From the NCBI RefSeq assembly GCF_013389365.1, contig NZ_JACADJ010000007.1:39774-103773 (forward strand): a DNA stretch of 64,000 bases, written 5' to 3'. Of the stretch, positions 1 to 9,425 are shown piece by piece. How positions within the stretch are numbered: the first letter of the stretch is position 1; each line of letters starts with the position of its first letter. The DNA comes from Desulfobacter latus (lineage in GTDB: Bacteria; Desulfobacterota; Desulfobacteria; Desulfobacterales; Desulfobacteraceae). The notes below the pieces were generated by a model, which was given only the letters and a program-made list of their open reading frames with translations, ran no database searches and was not told the DNA's origin. The position numbers and the translations under genes were made by a program.

Positions 1-482
1 TTTTTTGTCAAAGCGGCCAGCGCCTTTTCTCCGTTGCCGGTCTTAACCAGGATGGTTTTGGCACATCCGGCATGCTTGCCGCACTCAATATCTTTGGCCG
101 AATCTCCCACCATCAAAGATTTGTTTAAATCAATGCCATGGCGTGCCACGGCCTGAAGAATCATTCCGGGCTTGGGTTTTCGACAATCGCATCCCTGATC
201 CGGGGTATGCGGACAAAAAAATATATCCTTGATCCGGCCACCGGCCTGTTCCACCCCGTGGGTCATTTTTTTTAAAATGGCATCAAGGGTCCGGCCGGAT
301 ATCATACCCCGGCCCACCGCCGATTGGTTGGTAATCAGAATCACCTGGAAACCGCCGGCACTCAAAAGGGCAATGGCTTCCGGACTTTTGGGAATGAAAT
401 GGAATTCGTCCGGATGTTTGATATAGGCGTCGGAATCATGGTTGATCACACCGTCCCGGTCCAGAAAAACAGTATACGTCAT
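1..482 (-). CDS. gmhB: D-glycero-beta-D-manno-heptose 1,7-bisphosphate 7-phosphatase, 3' end off the window
   Basis: HAD-superfamily phosphatase that removes the C7 phosphate from heptose bisphosphate during ADP-heptose synthesis for the lipopolysaccharide core. The start is the ATG at 482-480; about 160 codons are visible before the gene leaves the window. The HAD nucleophile motif FLDRDGVIN lies at residues 5-13. A TNQS stretch (motif II) follows, then a zinc-loop pattern FCPH...GCDCRKPKPGM typical of GmhB, then motif III GDSAKDIECG. It lies downstream of rlpA on the same strand, separated by a palindromic element. The Cys/His loop separates it well from histidinol phosphatase-type relatives. 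Confidence 0.88.
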   Translation of the reverse strand, partial: MTYTVFLDRDGVINHDSDAYIKHPDEFHFIPKSPEAIALLSAGGFQVILITNQSAVGRGMISGRTLDAILKKMTHGVEQAGGRIKDIFFCPHTPDQGCDCRKPKPGMILQAVARHGIDLNKSLMVGDSAKDIECGKHAGCAKTILVKTGNGEKALAALTK

Positions 483-510
483 CGTTTTTTTTTAGCTTTT
501 CTCCTAACGC

Positions 511-635
511 GTGTTTGGACGAAAAGTTGCCCAGATGCAAGGCGCAGAAAAATTTAAAACCGGAGCAACCTCATGGTTGTGAGGATTTTAAATTTTTCTG
601 CAACGCCGCAGGTGGGTGACTTTTCGTTCAAACAC
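511..635. repeat. 125-bp imperfect palindrome between rlpA and gmhB
   Basis: The two outer ends match as GTGTTTGGACGAAAAGT (511-527) against ACTTTTCGTTCAAACAC (619-635). An inner pair CAGAAAAATTTAAAA (545-559) / TTTTAAATTTTTCTG (586-600) and a central CCTCA...TGAGG continue the fold, so the whole unit can form one long hairpin. It fills nearly the whole gap between two minus-strand genes. It is probably a REP/MITE-type intergenic element. No second copy was found in this window. Confidence 0.8.
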
Positions 636-638
636 CAA

Positions 639-1433
639 TTAATCGGCTACGGCAAAGGCATGCGCAAACCCTTCCCTGGCCATCAGTCTTTGGCTGAACG
701 TTACGGCATCATTGAGGTTGTTGAATTTACCGATCCGCACCCGGTGAAATTGCCCCCGGTGATCTGCATAGGGAACAATATGGGCATTAAGATAATCTTT
801 AGACAATTTGATCCGGTACTGATCGGCATTGGTTTTCACTTTGAATGCCCCTACCTGCACCGTAAAATTGCCTTGCCAGTAATTGACGGGGGTAAAGTTT
901 ACCGGGGCGTGGTCTTTCTTGGAATAGGCGGTTGCCTTGCCAAGGGCGGTTACCTTTACCCGGCCCGTGCCGGGTCCCACTATATCGATGCGTTGGGCTG
1001 CTTTATAGGACAGGTCTATGATCCTGCCGGACACAAAAGGGCCCCGGTCATTGATGCGCACCGTGATCTTTCTGCCGTTGTTCAGGTTTTCAACCTTGAC
1101 CCATGTGTTCATGGGAAGGGTTTTGTGGGCTGCGGTCATGGCGTACATGTTGTAGGTTTCGCCGTTGGATGTTTTTCGACCGTGGAACTTTCTGCCGTAC
1201 CAGGAAGCGTATCCTTTTTCCACATACCCGTTTGCCGAAGCCATGGGATAATAGTCTTTTCCTGCAATGCGATAGGGGCGCTGGGTGGCTTCGGTGCCGC
1301 TGTATTGTTTGTTCGCACATTTGTTGTGGCCGGAATTATACTTTCCGGCACCGCATCCGGCCACGGTAACCGCAAAGCAGAGAATAAAAGCCGGCATCAA
1401 TGATCGGATCGTATAATTGATACGGAATATCAT
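639..1433 (-). CDS. rlpA: RlpA family septal ring lytic transglycosylase, lipoprotein with SPOR domain
   Basis: Predicted outer-membrane lipoprotein of 264 residues. A signal peptide ends in a lipobox (TVAGC, Cys27). A double-psi beta-barrel RlpA domain follows, with the signature YASWYGRKFHGRKTSNGE, GRKITVRINDRGPF and GRIIDLS at roughly residues 75-155. A C-terminal SPOR domain (FTVQVGAFK onward) would bind denuded septal peptidoglycan. Family members cleave naked glycan strands at the division site. The ATG overlaps the lon stop codon by four bases (ATGA), so it is probably translationally coupled to lon. Confidence 0.88.
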   Translation of the reverse strand: MIFRINYTIRSLMPAFILCFAVTVAGCGAGKYNSGHNKCANKQYSGTEATQRPYRIAGKDYYPMASANGYVEKGYASWYGRKFHGRKTSNGETYNMYAMTAAHKTLPMNTWVKVENLNNGRKITVRINDRGPFVSGRIIDLSYKAAQRIDIVGPGTGRVKVTALGKATAYSKKDHAPVNFTPVNYWQGNFTVQVGAFKVKTNADQYRIKLSKDYLNAHIVPYADHRGQFHRVRIGKFNNLNDAVTFSQRLMAREGFAHAFAVAD

Positions 1434-3793
1434 TTTTTTTCCTCCAGGGCCTTATGGATAACATCTTTCATTTTATCGGTAAAATAGAAGGTCATGGTGG
1501 ATTTAATATGCTCAGGAACATCTTCCATATCTTTTTTATTCCAAAGGGGCAGAATCACAGACCGGATACCGGCCCTGTGCCCCGCAATCACCTTATCCTT
1601 GATGCCCCCTACGGGCAGAACCTCACCCCTGAGGGTGATCTCTCCGGTCATGGCCAGACGGGATTTTACTTTCCTTTTGGTGATCAAGGAGGCAAGGGTT
1701 GTAAGCATGGTTACCCCGGCAGAGGGGCCGTCCTTTGGGATAGCCCCTTCGGGCACATGAATGTGGATATCATGGGTATCAAAGAAGGTCTTATCCACAG
1801 CCAGCCGGTCTGCATTGGACCGGATGAAGCTTAATGCGGTAGACGCAGATTCCTTCATGATATCCCCAAGCTGTCCGGTGAGCATCAAGCCCTTTTTGCC
1901 GCCCTTCATGGCCACGGCTTCCACAAAAAGCACTTCACCCCCCACCGGGGTCCAGGCGAGCCCCATTGCCACGCCCGGCACGTTTATCCGGGTGGCCATC
2001 TCAGGCATGTGTTGGATGGGGCCTAAATATTCGGGAATTTCTTTGCGTCCAATGGTCAGATTTTCCACCTGATGTTCGGCGATTTTAGCGGCAACGCCCC
2101 GGCATATGGCACCAATTTGGCGTTCCAGGTTGCGTAAACCGGATTCCTTGGTATACCCGGAAATAATCTGTTTGATCGCGCCCGGGGTTATTTTTATCTG
2201 GCCGGAATTGATACCGTTGGCCTCCCGCTGTTTGGGGATAATATACCGGGTGGCAATTTTAAGCTTTTCCTCCTGGGTATACCCGGTAAGCTCCAGAATC
2301 TCCATTCTGTCCCGCAGGGGGGGTGGAATGGTGTGTAGCACGTTGGCTGTGGTCAAAAACATGACATCGGACAAATCAAAGGGGACATCCAGGTAGTGGT
2401 CAACAAAATTCCGGTTCTGCTCCGGATCAAGGACTTCAAGCAGGGCGGATGACGGATCTCCGTGGTAGGAGGCGCTAACCTTATCAATCTCATCCAGCAT
2501 GAAGACGGGATTTTTTTTACCGGCGGTTCTTAAATGCTGGATGATCCGGCCCGGCATGGCCCCCACATAGGTCCGCCGATGTCCCCGGATTTCAGCTTCA
2601 TCTTTGATGCCGCCCAGGGCAATGCGGACAAATTCCCGGCCCAGGGCCCTGGCAATGGATTGTCCCAGGGAGGTTTTTCCTGTGCCTGGGGGACCTGCAA
2701 AGCATAGTATCGGGCCTTTGGCGTCTTTTTTGAGTTTGCGCACGGCCAGAAATTCCAATATCCGTTTTTTAGGTTTTTCAAGGCCGTAATGATCCTGATC
2801 CAAAATTTTTCTGGCCTTGGCAATATCCAGCCCATTTTCGGTATATGCATTCCAGGGCAGGGCGGTCAGCCAGTCAAGATAGGTGGATGAGACAACATAT
2901 TCGGAGGATGACGGGTGCATTTTGGCGAGACGTTCCAGTTCCCGTTGTGCTTCTTTTGCGGCCTCTGCCGGCATGGGATTATCCCTGATCAGGGTTCTGT
3001 ATTCCCGGATTTCAATTGCTTCCTGGTCGGTTTCCCCAAGCTCTTCTTTAATGGTTTTGAGCTGCTGGCGCAGGTAATATTCGCGCTGGCGCTTGTCCAT
3101 GTCTTCCCGGACCTGATTTTGAATTTTAGAGCCCATTTCAAGAATATCAAGCTGATCATTGACCAGACGGGTGACCTTTTTCAGGCGGCGGTTCACATCA
3201 ATCAGCTCAAGGACCTTCTGCTTTTCATTAACAGGGGCATTAATGGTGGAAGCCACCATGTCGGCCAGTGCGCTGGGTTCCTGCAGGGTCTTGACCATCT
3301 GGCTTATTTCCGCCGGCAGCCCCGGCGAAAGGGCCACTATTTTTTCGTACTGTTCAACAATATTGGCCATCAGTGCCCGATTTTCTTTGTTCCTTTCATT
3401 GTTGCGGCTTTCGAGAACGGAAATATCGGCATGCATATAATCGCGGTTTTCCTGGTATTCCAGTACCTTGAACCTGTTCAGACCCTGGATAAGCAGCTGG
3501 GCCTTTTCATCTTCCATCTTGGACATTTTAAGAATTACGGCGACGGTACCAATGCGGCACAGGTCGTCGGCCGTGTGCCTGGAATCAATGTCCGAGCGCT
3601 TTGACAGCAAAAGGCCAAGCATACGGTTGCCGGACATGGCATCATCAATCAGATCAATGGCCTCTTTCCGGATCAAAACCAGGGGCAACACCATTTTAGG
3701 AAACAGATTGGTATCCACGATGGGAAGAATGGGCAGTTCGTCAGGGATATCGTCAGTGGTGATGGGGACGGAGGGATGGTTTAATTCATCCAT
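1430..3793 (-). CDS. lon: ATP-dependent protease Lon
   Basis: Cytosolic AAA+ serine protease of 787 residues, the usual size. The N-terminal substrate-binding LON domain begins around LPILPIVDTNLFPKM. The Walker A motif GPPGTGKTS lies near residues 367-375, followed by FMLDEIDK (Walker B). The proteolytic domain has the Ser-Lys dyad: Ser near 690 in PKDGPSAG and Lys near 733 in GGIKDKVIAG, spaced 43 residues as in E. coli Lon. It degrades misfolded and regulatory proteins. It follows an Hsp20 gene by about 40 bp on the same strand and overlaps rlpA downstream, suggesting a heat-responsive transcript, although no heat-shock promoter was identified. Confidence 0.97.
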   Translation of the reverse strand: MDELNHPSVPITTDDIPDELPILPIVDTNLFPKMVLPLVLIRKEAIDLIDDAMSGNRMLGLLLSKRSDIDSRHTADDLCRIGTVAVILKMSKMEDEKAQLLIQGLNRFKVLEYQENRDYMHADISVLESRNNERNKENRALMANIVEQYEKIVALSPGLPAEISQMVKTLQEPSALADMVASTINAPVNEKQKVLELIDVNRRLKKVTRLVNDQLDILEMGSKIQNQVREDMDKRQREYYLRQQLKTIKEELGETDQEAIEIREYRTLIRDNPMPAEAAKEAQRELERLAKMHPSSSEYVVSSTYLDWLTALPWNAYTENGLDIAKARKILDQDHYGLEKPKKRILEFLAVRKLKKDAKGPILCFAGPPGTGKTSLGQSIARALGREFVRIALGGIKDEAEIRGHRRTYVGAMPGRIIQHLRTAGKKNPVFMLDEIDKVSASYHGDPSSALLEVLDPEQNRNFVDHYLDVPFDLSDVMFLTTANVLHTIPPPLRDRMEILELTGYTQEEKLKIATRYIIPKQREANGINSGQIKITPGAIKQIISGYTKESGLRNLERQIGAICRGVAAKIAEHQVENLTIGRKEIPEYLGPIQHMPEMATRINVPGVAMGLAWTPVGGEVLFVEAVAMKGGKKGLMLTGQLGDIMKESASTALSFIRSNADRLAVDKTFFDTHDIHIHVPEGAIPKDGPSAGVTMLTTLASLITKRKVKSRLAMTGEITLRGEVLPVGGIKDKVIAGHRAGIRSVILPLWNKKDMEDVPEHIKSTMTFYFTDKMKDVIHKALEEKK

Positions 3794-3833
3794 TCGTTTT
3801 CCTTTTTATATACAATCGCCTAAGGGCCTAGGT

Positions 3834-4286
3834 TTATAAAAAATCAATGGGCATTTTCTGTTCCGAAGCATAATTCGTCTTAGGCTGTTTTCCTAATTTC
3901 AGCTCAAGAAACCCGTTGGCATATGAAGCAGATACTTTTTCCATGTCAATGATATTGGGCAGATAAAGCACCCGTTCAAACCGGCCGAACTGTATTTCCG
4001 CAAGCCTGTAAGTGGCCGTGGGATCCGGTTGGCTGCTGTTACGCACCCCGGAAATTTTTACAGCTTTATCCGAAATTTCAATCATCATGTTTTCCCGGCA
4101 AACCCCTGCGATTTCAGCCTGGATAATAATTTCATCCCTGGTTTCAAAAATATCCATCTGGGGTCTCCAGATCCGTTTCGAAAAGCAGAACATGGGATTA
4201 ACGGATTGAAACATATCTTCAAAAGACTTCTCTTCTGTAGCTGGTGTTTCAATATCATTCCCAAATCGAATTTTTATCTGTTCCAT
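3834..4286 (-). CDS. Hsp20/alpha-crystallin family small heat-shock protein
   Basis: About 150 residues. The alpha-crystallin domain covers roughly residues 40-130, with RPQMDIFETRDEIIIQAEIAG, the strand pair around FGRFERVLYLP and the ANGFLELKL motif near the end. Such proteins hold unfolding proteins for refolding or degradation. The start chosen is the ATG at 4286-4284, preceded by AGGAG with 6-7 nt spacing. A longer in-frame reading to 4328 would run into the intergenic heptamer repeat and is unlikely. Position just upstream of lon fits co-expression of holdase and protease. Confidence 0.88.
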   Translation of the reverse strand: MEQIKIRFGNDIETPATEEKSFEDMFQSVNPMFCFSKRIWRPQMDIFETRDEIIIQAEIAGVCRENMMIEISDKAVKISGVRNSSQPDPTATYRLAEIQFGRFERVLYLPNIIDMEKVSASYANGFLELKLGKQPKTNYASEQKMPIDFL

Positions 4287-4310
4287 AAAATACTCCTGAT
4301 AATAATTTAA

Positions 4311-4385
4311 GAGTATAGGAATTTCCATTTCCCAGTACCCAGTACCCAGTACCCAGTACCTAACAGCCCGCCCAAAGGGCGCTAA
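4311..4385. repeat. Heptamer-containing intergenic element, copy 1
   Basis: Conserved left end GAGTATAGGAATTTCCATTT, then four CCCAGTA heptamers, then a conserved right end CTAACAGCCCGCCCAAAGGGCGCTAA containing a CGCCC-TTT-GGGCG-type hairpin. The same layout recurs four more times in this window with different heptamer counts. It lies just upstream of the Hsp20 start. Confidence 0.85.
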
Positions 4386-4459
4386 TTTATCAGATTACCA
4401 TTTGGCAGAATTGTTGTAAAGCACTATAAAAATTAAGTTAAATGGGTATCAGCAGACTG

Positions 4460-6073
4460 TCAAACAGGTCTGTCAAGTATCTCGCGAATAACCCTTGAAA
4501 ACCTGTCCATGGAAAAGGGTTTTTGTAAAAAGCCGTGGCATCCGTCACGAAGCATATATTTTATCTCTTCATCCATGCGGATGCCACTGGAAATCAATAT
4601 CTTTATGCCCGGGTCCAGTTTTTGAATGGCATAAAACGTCTCCTTGCCGTCCATGACGGGCATGATCAGATCAAGGATTACCAGCACAATTCCCCCCGGA
4701 TGCGTTGCTAACAAATCTATACATTCCCTGCCATTGCGGGCCTGGAGAACCTGGTATCCTAAAGCTTCAAGAAGGCTTACCCCCACGTCAAGGACTTCAT
4801 TCTCGTCATCCACAATAAGAATGGTTTCCTTACCTCTGGGCATCAGATCAAACCCGTTGCTCTCCTCTTCAACGCGTTGAAAATCCACAGGCTCCAATCC
4901 GGGCAATGCCACCCTGAACAGGGCGCCGGCATTTTTTTTGCTTTCCACGGTGATAAAACCGCCGTGATTTTTTACAATGCCGAATACCATTGATAACCCT
5001 AACCCCCGTCTTTTTATATTCCCGGCCATCTTGGTGGAGAAAAAGGGGTCAAAAATCTTTTTCTGAATAGCATCATCCATGCCGATTCCGGTATCCTGGA
5101 CAGTGATTTCCACGTAAGTACCGGGTACCACGTCAAAATGAAAGCAGTTGGTATCCTTGATTGTTATATTTCGGGTCTCTATGGTAAGCGTGCCGCCATC
5201 GACCATGGCCTGGGAGCCATTGACCAAAAGATTCAGCAACACCTGCTCAAGCTGAGAGCGGTCTCCGTTTACCTTGTAAAGATTCGGTGCCGACTTTTTT
5301 TCAATGACAATCTCTTTTTTTTCCGGCTGGAAAACAGTGAGGGCCATGTCTACGACCTGGTTAAGATCCAGAATGTCAACCTGATACTTTCCTCCGCGGG
5401 CAAACCCTAAAAGATTAGCGGTAACTTCAGCGGCAGTTTCAATCAGCCGCTTCATTTGCCGGATATGATCCTTGATTTTTTCCGGCCGGTTTACATGAAT
5501 CCCCATCAGGGATAAATGCCCCTGAAGGGCCATAAGCAGATTGTTAAAATCATGGGAAACCCCGCCGGCCAGCACACCAATGGCCTCCATTTTTCGAGCC
5601 TGATTTTCCCTGATCTGTTCGGAGTTGATTTCCGTAATATCCGACACGGTGATTAACACGCCCTGGGAATGGTCACCAGGGTCAAGCCAGCAGGCCCGGA
5701 GCCGGGAGTCAAAAGCGCTGTCGTCCACTCTTGATAACCGGGAGTCAACTGTCGCTGTTCCTGTCTGGTTAATGCCTGCAATAACAATATGGTACACACG
5801 CTTAAATTCTTTATCCGTGGGAAAAAGGTTCCGGGCGGATCTGCCTTCCAGGCAGCGGTATTCATGGCCGGTCATGGCGTGACAGGCGGGGTTTGCCCAG
5901 TAGATGGTCGTGCGGTGAAGAATACAGATCCCCACAGGGGAATGGATTAATACATTTTTTATATTTTTTTGGGAAAAAAAATCTGCCTCCGTTAAACAAG
6001 GAGGCGCCTGGTCAGATTCGCCCTGTTGAATAAAAATTGAATCAAGCGATGTGCGATCATGTGCCTGGGTCAT
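4460..6073 (-). CDS. PAS-containing hybrid sensor histidine kinase with C-terminal receiver domain
   Basis: Cytoplasmic 537-residue signalling protein with no membrane segment. An N-terminal PAS domain (around VGICILHRTTIYWANPACHAMTGHE) is followed by a HisKA region GGVSHDFNNLL with phospho-acceptor His174. The HATPase domain shows LLNLLVNGSQAM, DTGIGM and GLGLSMVFGIVKNHGG. A receiver domain begins at ETILIVDDENEV, with the acceptor Asp468 in LDLIMPVMDG and a Lys in FLQKPFS. No output regulator is adjacent, so the target is unknown. It is divergent from lnt. Confidence 0.9.
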   Translation of the reverse strand: MTQAHDRTSLDSIFIQQGESDQAPPCLTEADFFSQKNIKNVLIHSPVGICILHRTTIYWANPACHAMTGHEYRCLEGRSARNLFPTDKEFKRVYHIVIAGINQTGTATVDSRLSRVDDSAFDSRLRACWLDPGDHSQGVLITVSDITEINSEQIRENQARKMEAIGVLAGGVSHDFNNLLMALQGHLSLMGIHVNRPEKIKDHIRQMKRLIETAAEVTANLLGFARGGKYQVDILDLNQVVDMALTVFQPEKKEIVIEKKSAPNLYKVNGDRSQLEQVLLNLLVNGSQAMVDGGTLTIETRNITIKDTNCFHFDVVPGTYVEITVQDTGIGMDDAIQKKIFDPFFSTKMAGNIKRRGLGLSMVFGIVKNHGGFITVESKKNAGALFRVALPGLEPVDFQRVEEESNGFDLMPRGKETILIVDDENEVLDVGVSLLEALGYQVLQARNGRECIDLLATHPGGIVLVILDLIMPVMDGKETFYAIQKLDPGIKILISSGIRMDEEIKYMLRDGCHGFLQKPFSMDRFSRVIREILDRPV

Positions 6074-6153
6074 AAAACACTGCCCTCCAAAAATTGACGA
6101 GCGCTTAGATTATCTGATAAATATACCAGAATTTTTAATTAAGGTCACCCCAA

Positions 6154-7713
6154 ATGCACTTCAAACTTATATACGGCACTTTATTACCCCTTGTGCCTGC
6201 ATGGGTCGCCGGTCTAATGCTTTTTTCAGCATTTCCGGGACCCGGTTTTTATCCGGCAGCCTTTTTTGCACTGGTTCCGTTATGGCTTTCCATTGACCGG
6301 CTTGATTCAACACAGGCTTTTTATGCAGGTATCGGCACAGGGATCGGCTTTTATCTGCCCTTAATCTACTGGATTTCGCCCACCCTGATCGAATACGGCG
6401 GTTTAAATTCGTTCGTTGCCATTTCCTGCCTGTTGCTTCTGGTGCTGTACCTGTCTCTTTACACGGGCGCTTTTGCCCTGGTCTTGAAGCGGGTACCTGT
6501 GCCTGACGGCCTTATTCCATTCTGGGGGGCGGTGGTCTGGGTCGCCCTGGAATATATCAGGACATATTTGTTTTCCGGCTTTCCCTGGGGCGTACTGGGT
6601 TACAGCCAGTACCCCAACCTTGTTTTGATTCAGGCGGCAGACACCTTCGGGGTTCTGGGCATTTCCTTTCTGCTGGTGCTGGCCAACGGAACTCTGGTCA
6701 TTGCCTTTAAGGCGTTTTCCCAAAAGGCATGGCCTAAAAAAATAAATATGGCAGGCTTAACCCTTGCCGTGATTCTGATTTGTTCGGCTTTTATTTACGG
6801 CCATTTTAAACGGGCAGAGATTCGAGCGCAGATCAACAGGGTACCTTCTCGAAAAATTTCGGTTATCCAGGCCAATATTCCCCAGGACCGGAAATGGGAT
6901 AAGGAATTTATTAGTGAAACCATAGACCGGTATTCCCGCTTATCCCTCCAGACGATCCCCTGCGATCTTGTGGTGTGGCCGGAAACTGCTTTGCCTTTCT
7001 ATTACGGCATGGACCCTGTGCCCTCGAACCGGGTGGATGCCATCGTGAGACAGGCAGGTACCTTTTTTCTCATCGGCATCCCTGCGGTCCAGTCTTCGGA
7101 GCAGGGGCTCCTGTACTACAACCGGGCTTGCATGCTCAGCCCCCTTGCCCTGCCAACGGGCTATTATGACAAACACCACCTGGTGCCCTTTGGGGAGTAT
7201 GTGCCTTTCAAAAGCCTGCTGCGGTTTGCGGAAAAACTGACCGCCGGGGCCGGTGATTTTTCAAAGGGGCAAACCGGGCCGGTGCCGTTAAAATTCGGCA
7301 CGGGAACAACCGGGGTATTAATCTGCTTTGAGATTCTTTTTCCCGATATTGCCAGAAAATTTGTTCTCAATGGGGCGGATATTTTAACCACCATGACCAA
7401 TGATGCCTGGTTCGGCCGGACCCAGGCGGCACGCCAGCACTTTTCCATTGCCGTGTTCAGGGCTGTTGAGAATCGGCGCAGCGTTGTCCGGGCGGCAAAC
7501 ACAGGTATCTCCGGGTTCATTGATCCTGCCGGAACCATTCTGGAAAAAACAGATATTTTTACGGCCTGTGCCCTTACCCGTCAAGTGCCGGTTATGTCCG
7601 GCAAAACATTTTATACCCGCCATGGGGATCTTGCGGCTAAAGCCTGCCTGGTTGCATTTTTTCTGATTTGTGTGATAAAATCCATGAGAAAAAAATTTAG
7701 GAGAATTTTATAA
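6154..7713 (+). CDS. lnt: Apolipoprotein N-acyltransferase
   Basis: Inner-membrane enzyme of 519 residues that N-acylates the diacylglyceryl-cysteine of lipoproteins. Several N-terminal hydrophobic helices precede a periplasmic nitrilase-like domain. The catalytic triad is readable: Glu277 in VVWPETALPFY, Lys340 in YDKHHLVPFGEY and Cys391 in GVLICFEILFPD, close to E267/K335/C387 of the E. coli enzyme. Its TAA shares one base with the prfB ATG (TAATG), indicating translational coupling. The window also encodes lipoproteins, RlpA and FlgH, that would be substrates. Confidence 0.95.
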   Translation: MHFKLIYGTLLPLVPAWVAGLMLFSAFPGPGFYPAAFFALVPLWLSIDRLDSTQAFYAGIGTGIGFYLPLIYWISPTLIEYGGLNSFVAISCLLLLVLYLSLYTGAFALVLKRVPVPDGLIPFWGAVVWVALEYIRTYLFSGFPWGVLGYSQYPNLVLIQAADTFGVLGISFLLVLANGTLVIAFKAFSQKAWPKKINMAGLTLAVILICSAFIYGHFKRAEIRAQINRVPSRKISVIQANIPQDRKWDKEFISETIDRYSRLSLQTIPCDLVVWPETALPFYYGMDPVPSNRVDAIVRQAGTFFLIGIPAVQSSEQGLLYYNRACMLSPLALPTGYYDKHHLVPFGEYVPFKSLLRFAEKLTAGAGDFSKGQTGPVPLKFGTGTTGVLICFEILFPDIARKFVLNGADILTTMTNDAWFGRTQAARQHFSIAVFRAVENRRSVVRAANTGISGFIDPAGTILEKTDIFTACALTRQVPVMSGKTFYTRHGDLAAKACLVAFFLICVIKSMRKKFRRIL

Positions 7714-8817
7714 TGAGTGTAGAATACAAACAGGTCATCTCTTCCATTACGGCTAAAGCCAACCGGCTTAAGGAGTATCTTTGACCTCCCTGTAAAGGAA
7801 AAACGGCTTCGGGAACTTGAGCTGCTCATTGCCAGGGAAGATTTCTGGAATGATGCGGACAAAGCGACCGAGATGTTAAAAGAACGAACCTTTATCGCCG
7901 GCCTTATTGACACCTGCAATGCCATATTTTCAGAGATTGAGGATGTGGAGGTGATGCTGGAACTGGCAAGGGAGGAGTCGGACAAGGCGGCCGAGCAGGA
8001 AGCCGCTCAGATGCTGGCCCATCTTGAGAAAAAGGTAAAGCGGTTTTCCCTGGAGATTACCCTTGACGGGGAGGATGATGCCAGGGACGCGATTGTCTCC
8101 ATCAATGCCGGTGCCGGGGGAACGGATTCCCAGGACTGGGCGGAGATGCTGTTCAGGATGTATACCCGGTGGATCGATAAAAAGGGATACAAGTGCCGGG
8201 TCATTGACTTTCAGGAGGGAGACGAAGCCGGTATCAAGGGCGCAACCCTCCATGTTGCCGGCCCAAACTGTTACGGATTCATGAAAGCCGAATCCGGGGT
8301 GCACCGCCTGGTTCGGATTTCACCTTTCAATGCCAGCGGCAAACGCCAGACCTCTTTTGCAGCCGTCTTTGTCTATCCGGAGGTCAAGGATGAAATCAAT
8401 ATCGACATTGATGAAGGGGATCTGCGCGTTGATGTGTACCGGGCCAGCGGGGCAGGCGGCCAGCACGTCAACAAAACCAGTTCCGCCGTACGTATCACCC
8501 ATGCGCCCACAGGGGTGGTGGTTCAGTGCCAGCAGGAATCTTCCCAGCACCGGAACAGGGAGATTGCCTTGAAAGTGCTTAAATCCCGGCTCTATCAGCT
8601 GGAAAAGCAGAAACAGGAGCAAAAAAGGCAGAACCTGTATGACGGCAAGGATGATAATGCCTGGGGCAGTCAGATTCGCTCCTACGTGCTGCATCCCTAC
8701 AGAATGGTAAAAGACCATCGTATCGATCTTGAAATCGGGGATGTGGACCGGGTGCTGGATGGAGATCTTGATCCGTTTATTGAGGGGGTGTTGATGTCCG
8801 GCGCCCTGAATAATTAA
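7713..8817 (+). CDS. prfB: Peptide chain release factor 2, programmed +1 frameshift
   Basis: RF2 recognises UGA and UAA stop codons. The ORF begins at ATG 7713, reads 23 codons to CTT 7779-7781 and meets an in-frame TGA at 7782-7784. The remainder is in the +1 frame from GAC 7783, giving 367 residues in total. The anticodon-mimic SPF tripeptide occurs in VRISPFNASGKR and the catalytic GGQ at residues 248-250, near the E. coli positions. Without the shift the product would be a 23-residue peptide. It is coupled to lnt upstream. Confidence 0.97.
7770..7785 (+). promoter_or_regulatory. prfB autoregulatory +1 frameshift site
   Basis: An internal Shine-Dalgarno-like AAGGAG lies three bases before CTT-TGA-C, matching the classical RF2 recoding site (SD, slippery CUU, UGA, C). 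Low RF2 slows termination at UGA and favours the shift, so the factor controls its own level. Confidence 0.95.
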
Positions 8818-8818
8818 C

Positions 8819-8833
8819 ACTCGATGATCGAGT
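8819..8833 (+). terminator. Small hairpin just after prfB
   Basis: ACTCG-ATGAT-CGAGT forms a 5-bp stem directly after the prfB stop. No T-run follows, so it is at best a weak terminator or an mRNA 3' stabiliser; the HD-domain gene 24 bp further on may still be co-transcribed. Confidence 0.3.
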
Positions 8834-8856
8834 AACAAAAGGCTTTTGATGTTTTT

Positions 8857-9411
8857 ATGTCAATAGACCCAGTGGAAATTATCAGACAATTTTATGATCC
8901 TGATTCAACGCTTTTTGCCCTTTTGGTTGAACATAGCAGGCATGTGGCCTTAAAAAGCCTGGAGATTGCAACGGGCGTTGCGCACCTGAATCCGGACATG
9001 GACTTCATAGAAAAAGCAGCCATGCTCCATGACATCGGTATTTTTAAAACCCATTCTTTGAAAATCGGCTGTACAGGTAAATACCCCTATGTATGTCATG
9101 GCTACCTTGGACGTGAGCTGCTAGACGGATTGGGTCTACCCCGGGAATTTGGACTTGTATCCGAACGTCATACCGGAGCCGGCATAACCCTTAAAAATAT
9201 TATCGAGGCGGATTTGCCTCTGCCCCACAGGGACATGGTGCCTGTCACCCTGGAAGAAAAAATCATCTGCTGCGCAGATAAATTCTATTCAAAAAGCCCG
9301 AAAAAGCGAGATAAAGTCATGACCCGGAAACAGATTGAAAAATCCCTTGCCAAACTTGGTCCGGGGCATGTAGAAAGATTTGCCGCCTGGGCGGATGAAT
9401 TTAATCTTTAA
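8857..9411 (+). CDS. HD domain-containing phosphohydrolase
   Basis: 184-residue cytosolic protein of the HDIG metal-dependent phosphohydrolase type. Metal ligands are visible as the first His in EHSRHVALKS, the HD pair in AAMLHDIGIFK, further His residues in VCHGYLGRE and SERHTGAG, and an Asp in CCADKFYSK. Substrate is unknown; relatives act on nucleotides or phosphorylated metabolites. It sits between prfB and darP on the same strand with a 14-bp gap to darP. The start at 8857 has no strong ribosome-binding site; AAAGG lies about 13 bases upstream. Confidence 0.8.
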   Translation: MSIDPVEIIRQFYDPDSTLFALLVEHSRHVALKSLEIATGVAHLNPDMDFIEKAAMLHDIGIFKTHSLKIGCTGKYPYVCHGYLGRELLDGLGLPREFGLVSERHTGAGITLKNIIEADLPLPHRDMVPVTLEEKIICCADKFYSKSPKKRDKVMTRKQIEKSLAKLGPGHVERFAAWADEFNL

Positions 9412-9425
9412 AAAAAATCAGACCA

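Noticed and set aside
4287..4328. Longer N-terminus for the Hsp20 protein
   Set aside because: The extra codons come from the end of the intergenic heptamer element; the internal ATG has a proper AGGAG.
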